Below are positions 7,676-7,766 of a stretch of DNA of 7,766 nt, piece by piece. The DNA is from Verrucomicrobiales bacterium (lineage in GTDB: Bacteria; Verrucomicrobiota; Verrucomicrobiia; Limisphaerales; SXQI01): positions 1-7,766 of the forward strand of contig JAQGOX010000485.1 of NCBI GenBank assembly GCA_028293365.1, in the 5' to 3' direction. The first letter of the stretch is position 1, and each line of letters opens with the position of its first letter. The notes under the pieces were generated by a model that was given only the letters and a program-made list of their open reading frames with translations, searched no databases and had not been told where the DNA came from. Position numbers and translations under genes: made by a program.

Positions 7676-7766
7676 ATGAAATTCGCGATTTGCAATGAGA
7701 TCTTTTCCGACTGGTCTTTGGAGAACACGTTTCGATACGCGGCTCGCCTTGGCTATGCCGGGATCG
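7676..7766 (+). CDS. Sugar phosphate isomerase/epimerase, N-terminal fragment (runs off window)
   Basis: Thirty codons are visible from ATG 7676 to the window edge without a stop. The translation begins MKFAICNEIF and ends YAARLGYAGI. This is the first strand, first helix and second strand of a xylose isomerase-like TIM barrel (AP endonuclease family 2 superfamily): a strand carrying the C-N-E motif, an amphipathic helix, then the LGYAGIE-type strand. Members rearrange sugars, sugar phosphates or inositols; the substrate cannot be read from this fragment. The gene starts 24 bases after the kinase stop with no terminator between, so it may be co-transcribed with the sensor kinase. AGTAGG at 7655-7660 is a distant, weak ribosome-binding candidate. 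The family call rests on the N-terminal pattern only. Confidence 0.72.
   Translation, partial: MKFAICNEIFSDWSLENTFRYAARLGYAGI

Noticed and set aside
7663..7698. 11-codon reading frame (MSQFNEIRDLQ) before the last gene, as a leader peptide
   Set aside because: It overlaps the isomerase start, has no ribosome site or codon pattern suggesting attenuation, and is likely chance.

Overview
The window looks like a chromosomal segment of a Gram-negative bacterium of moderate GC content, most likely Verrucomicrobiota (Pedosphaera/Limisphaerales-like). The strongest clue is the exported protein at 1857-3083. Its PA14-like body and its C-terminal module (ISRVDNQLTVSW, then GPWTD and a terminal FYRV) are typical of the large secretomes of that group. 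Weak or absent Shine-Dalgarno sequences before most genes also fit. The assignment is by recognition, not by a search. All genes are on the + strand.

Layout: 1-245 is a leader with no convincing gene. 246-1700 is gnd, a complete 6-phosphogluconate dehydrogenase with all catalytic residues. 1714-1779 holds two back-to-back hairpins, a probable gnd terminator that may also be a diverged tandem repeat. 1857-3083 is a small exported PA14-like/Ig-like protein with no recognisable catalytic domain. 3084-3286 is a gene-free spacer with a candidate promoter and an AT-rich dyad.

3287-7651 is a three-gene phosphotransfer cluster: an Rcp1-type single-domain response regulator, a soluble REC-PAS-HisKA-HATPase-REC hybrid kinase whose start overlaps the previous stop by one base, and a membrane kinase with a large periplasmic dCache-like sensor, HAMP and a phytochrome/Cph1-like kinase core. 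All phosphorylation residues are intact in all three proteins. None carries a DNA-binding, cyclic-nucleotide or other output domain, so whatever the relay controls lies outside this window or acts by protein-protein contact. At 7676, only 24 bases after the membrane kinase, a further gene begins and runs off the window. Its first 30 codons read as a sugar phosphate isomerase/epimerase (xylose isomerase-like TIM barrel).

How the parts may work together (inference): the membrane kinase senses a periplasmic small molecule and phosphorylates the Rcp1-like regulator. The hybrid kinase can receive phosphate on its N-terminal receiver and pass it to or from its C-terminal receiver, giving a branched relay. 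gnd and the exported protein look like independent transcription units. I see no mobile element, CRISPR array, tRNA or rRNA, and nothing that forces the conclusion of a wholly new system. The most unusual parts are the output-less three-protein relay, the tandem hairpins after gnd, and the isomerase gene placed directly behind the sensor kinase.
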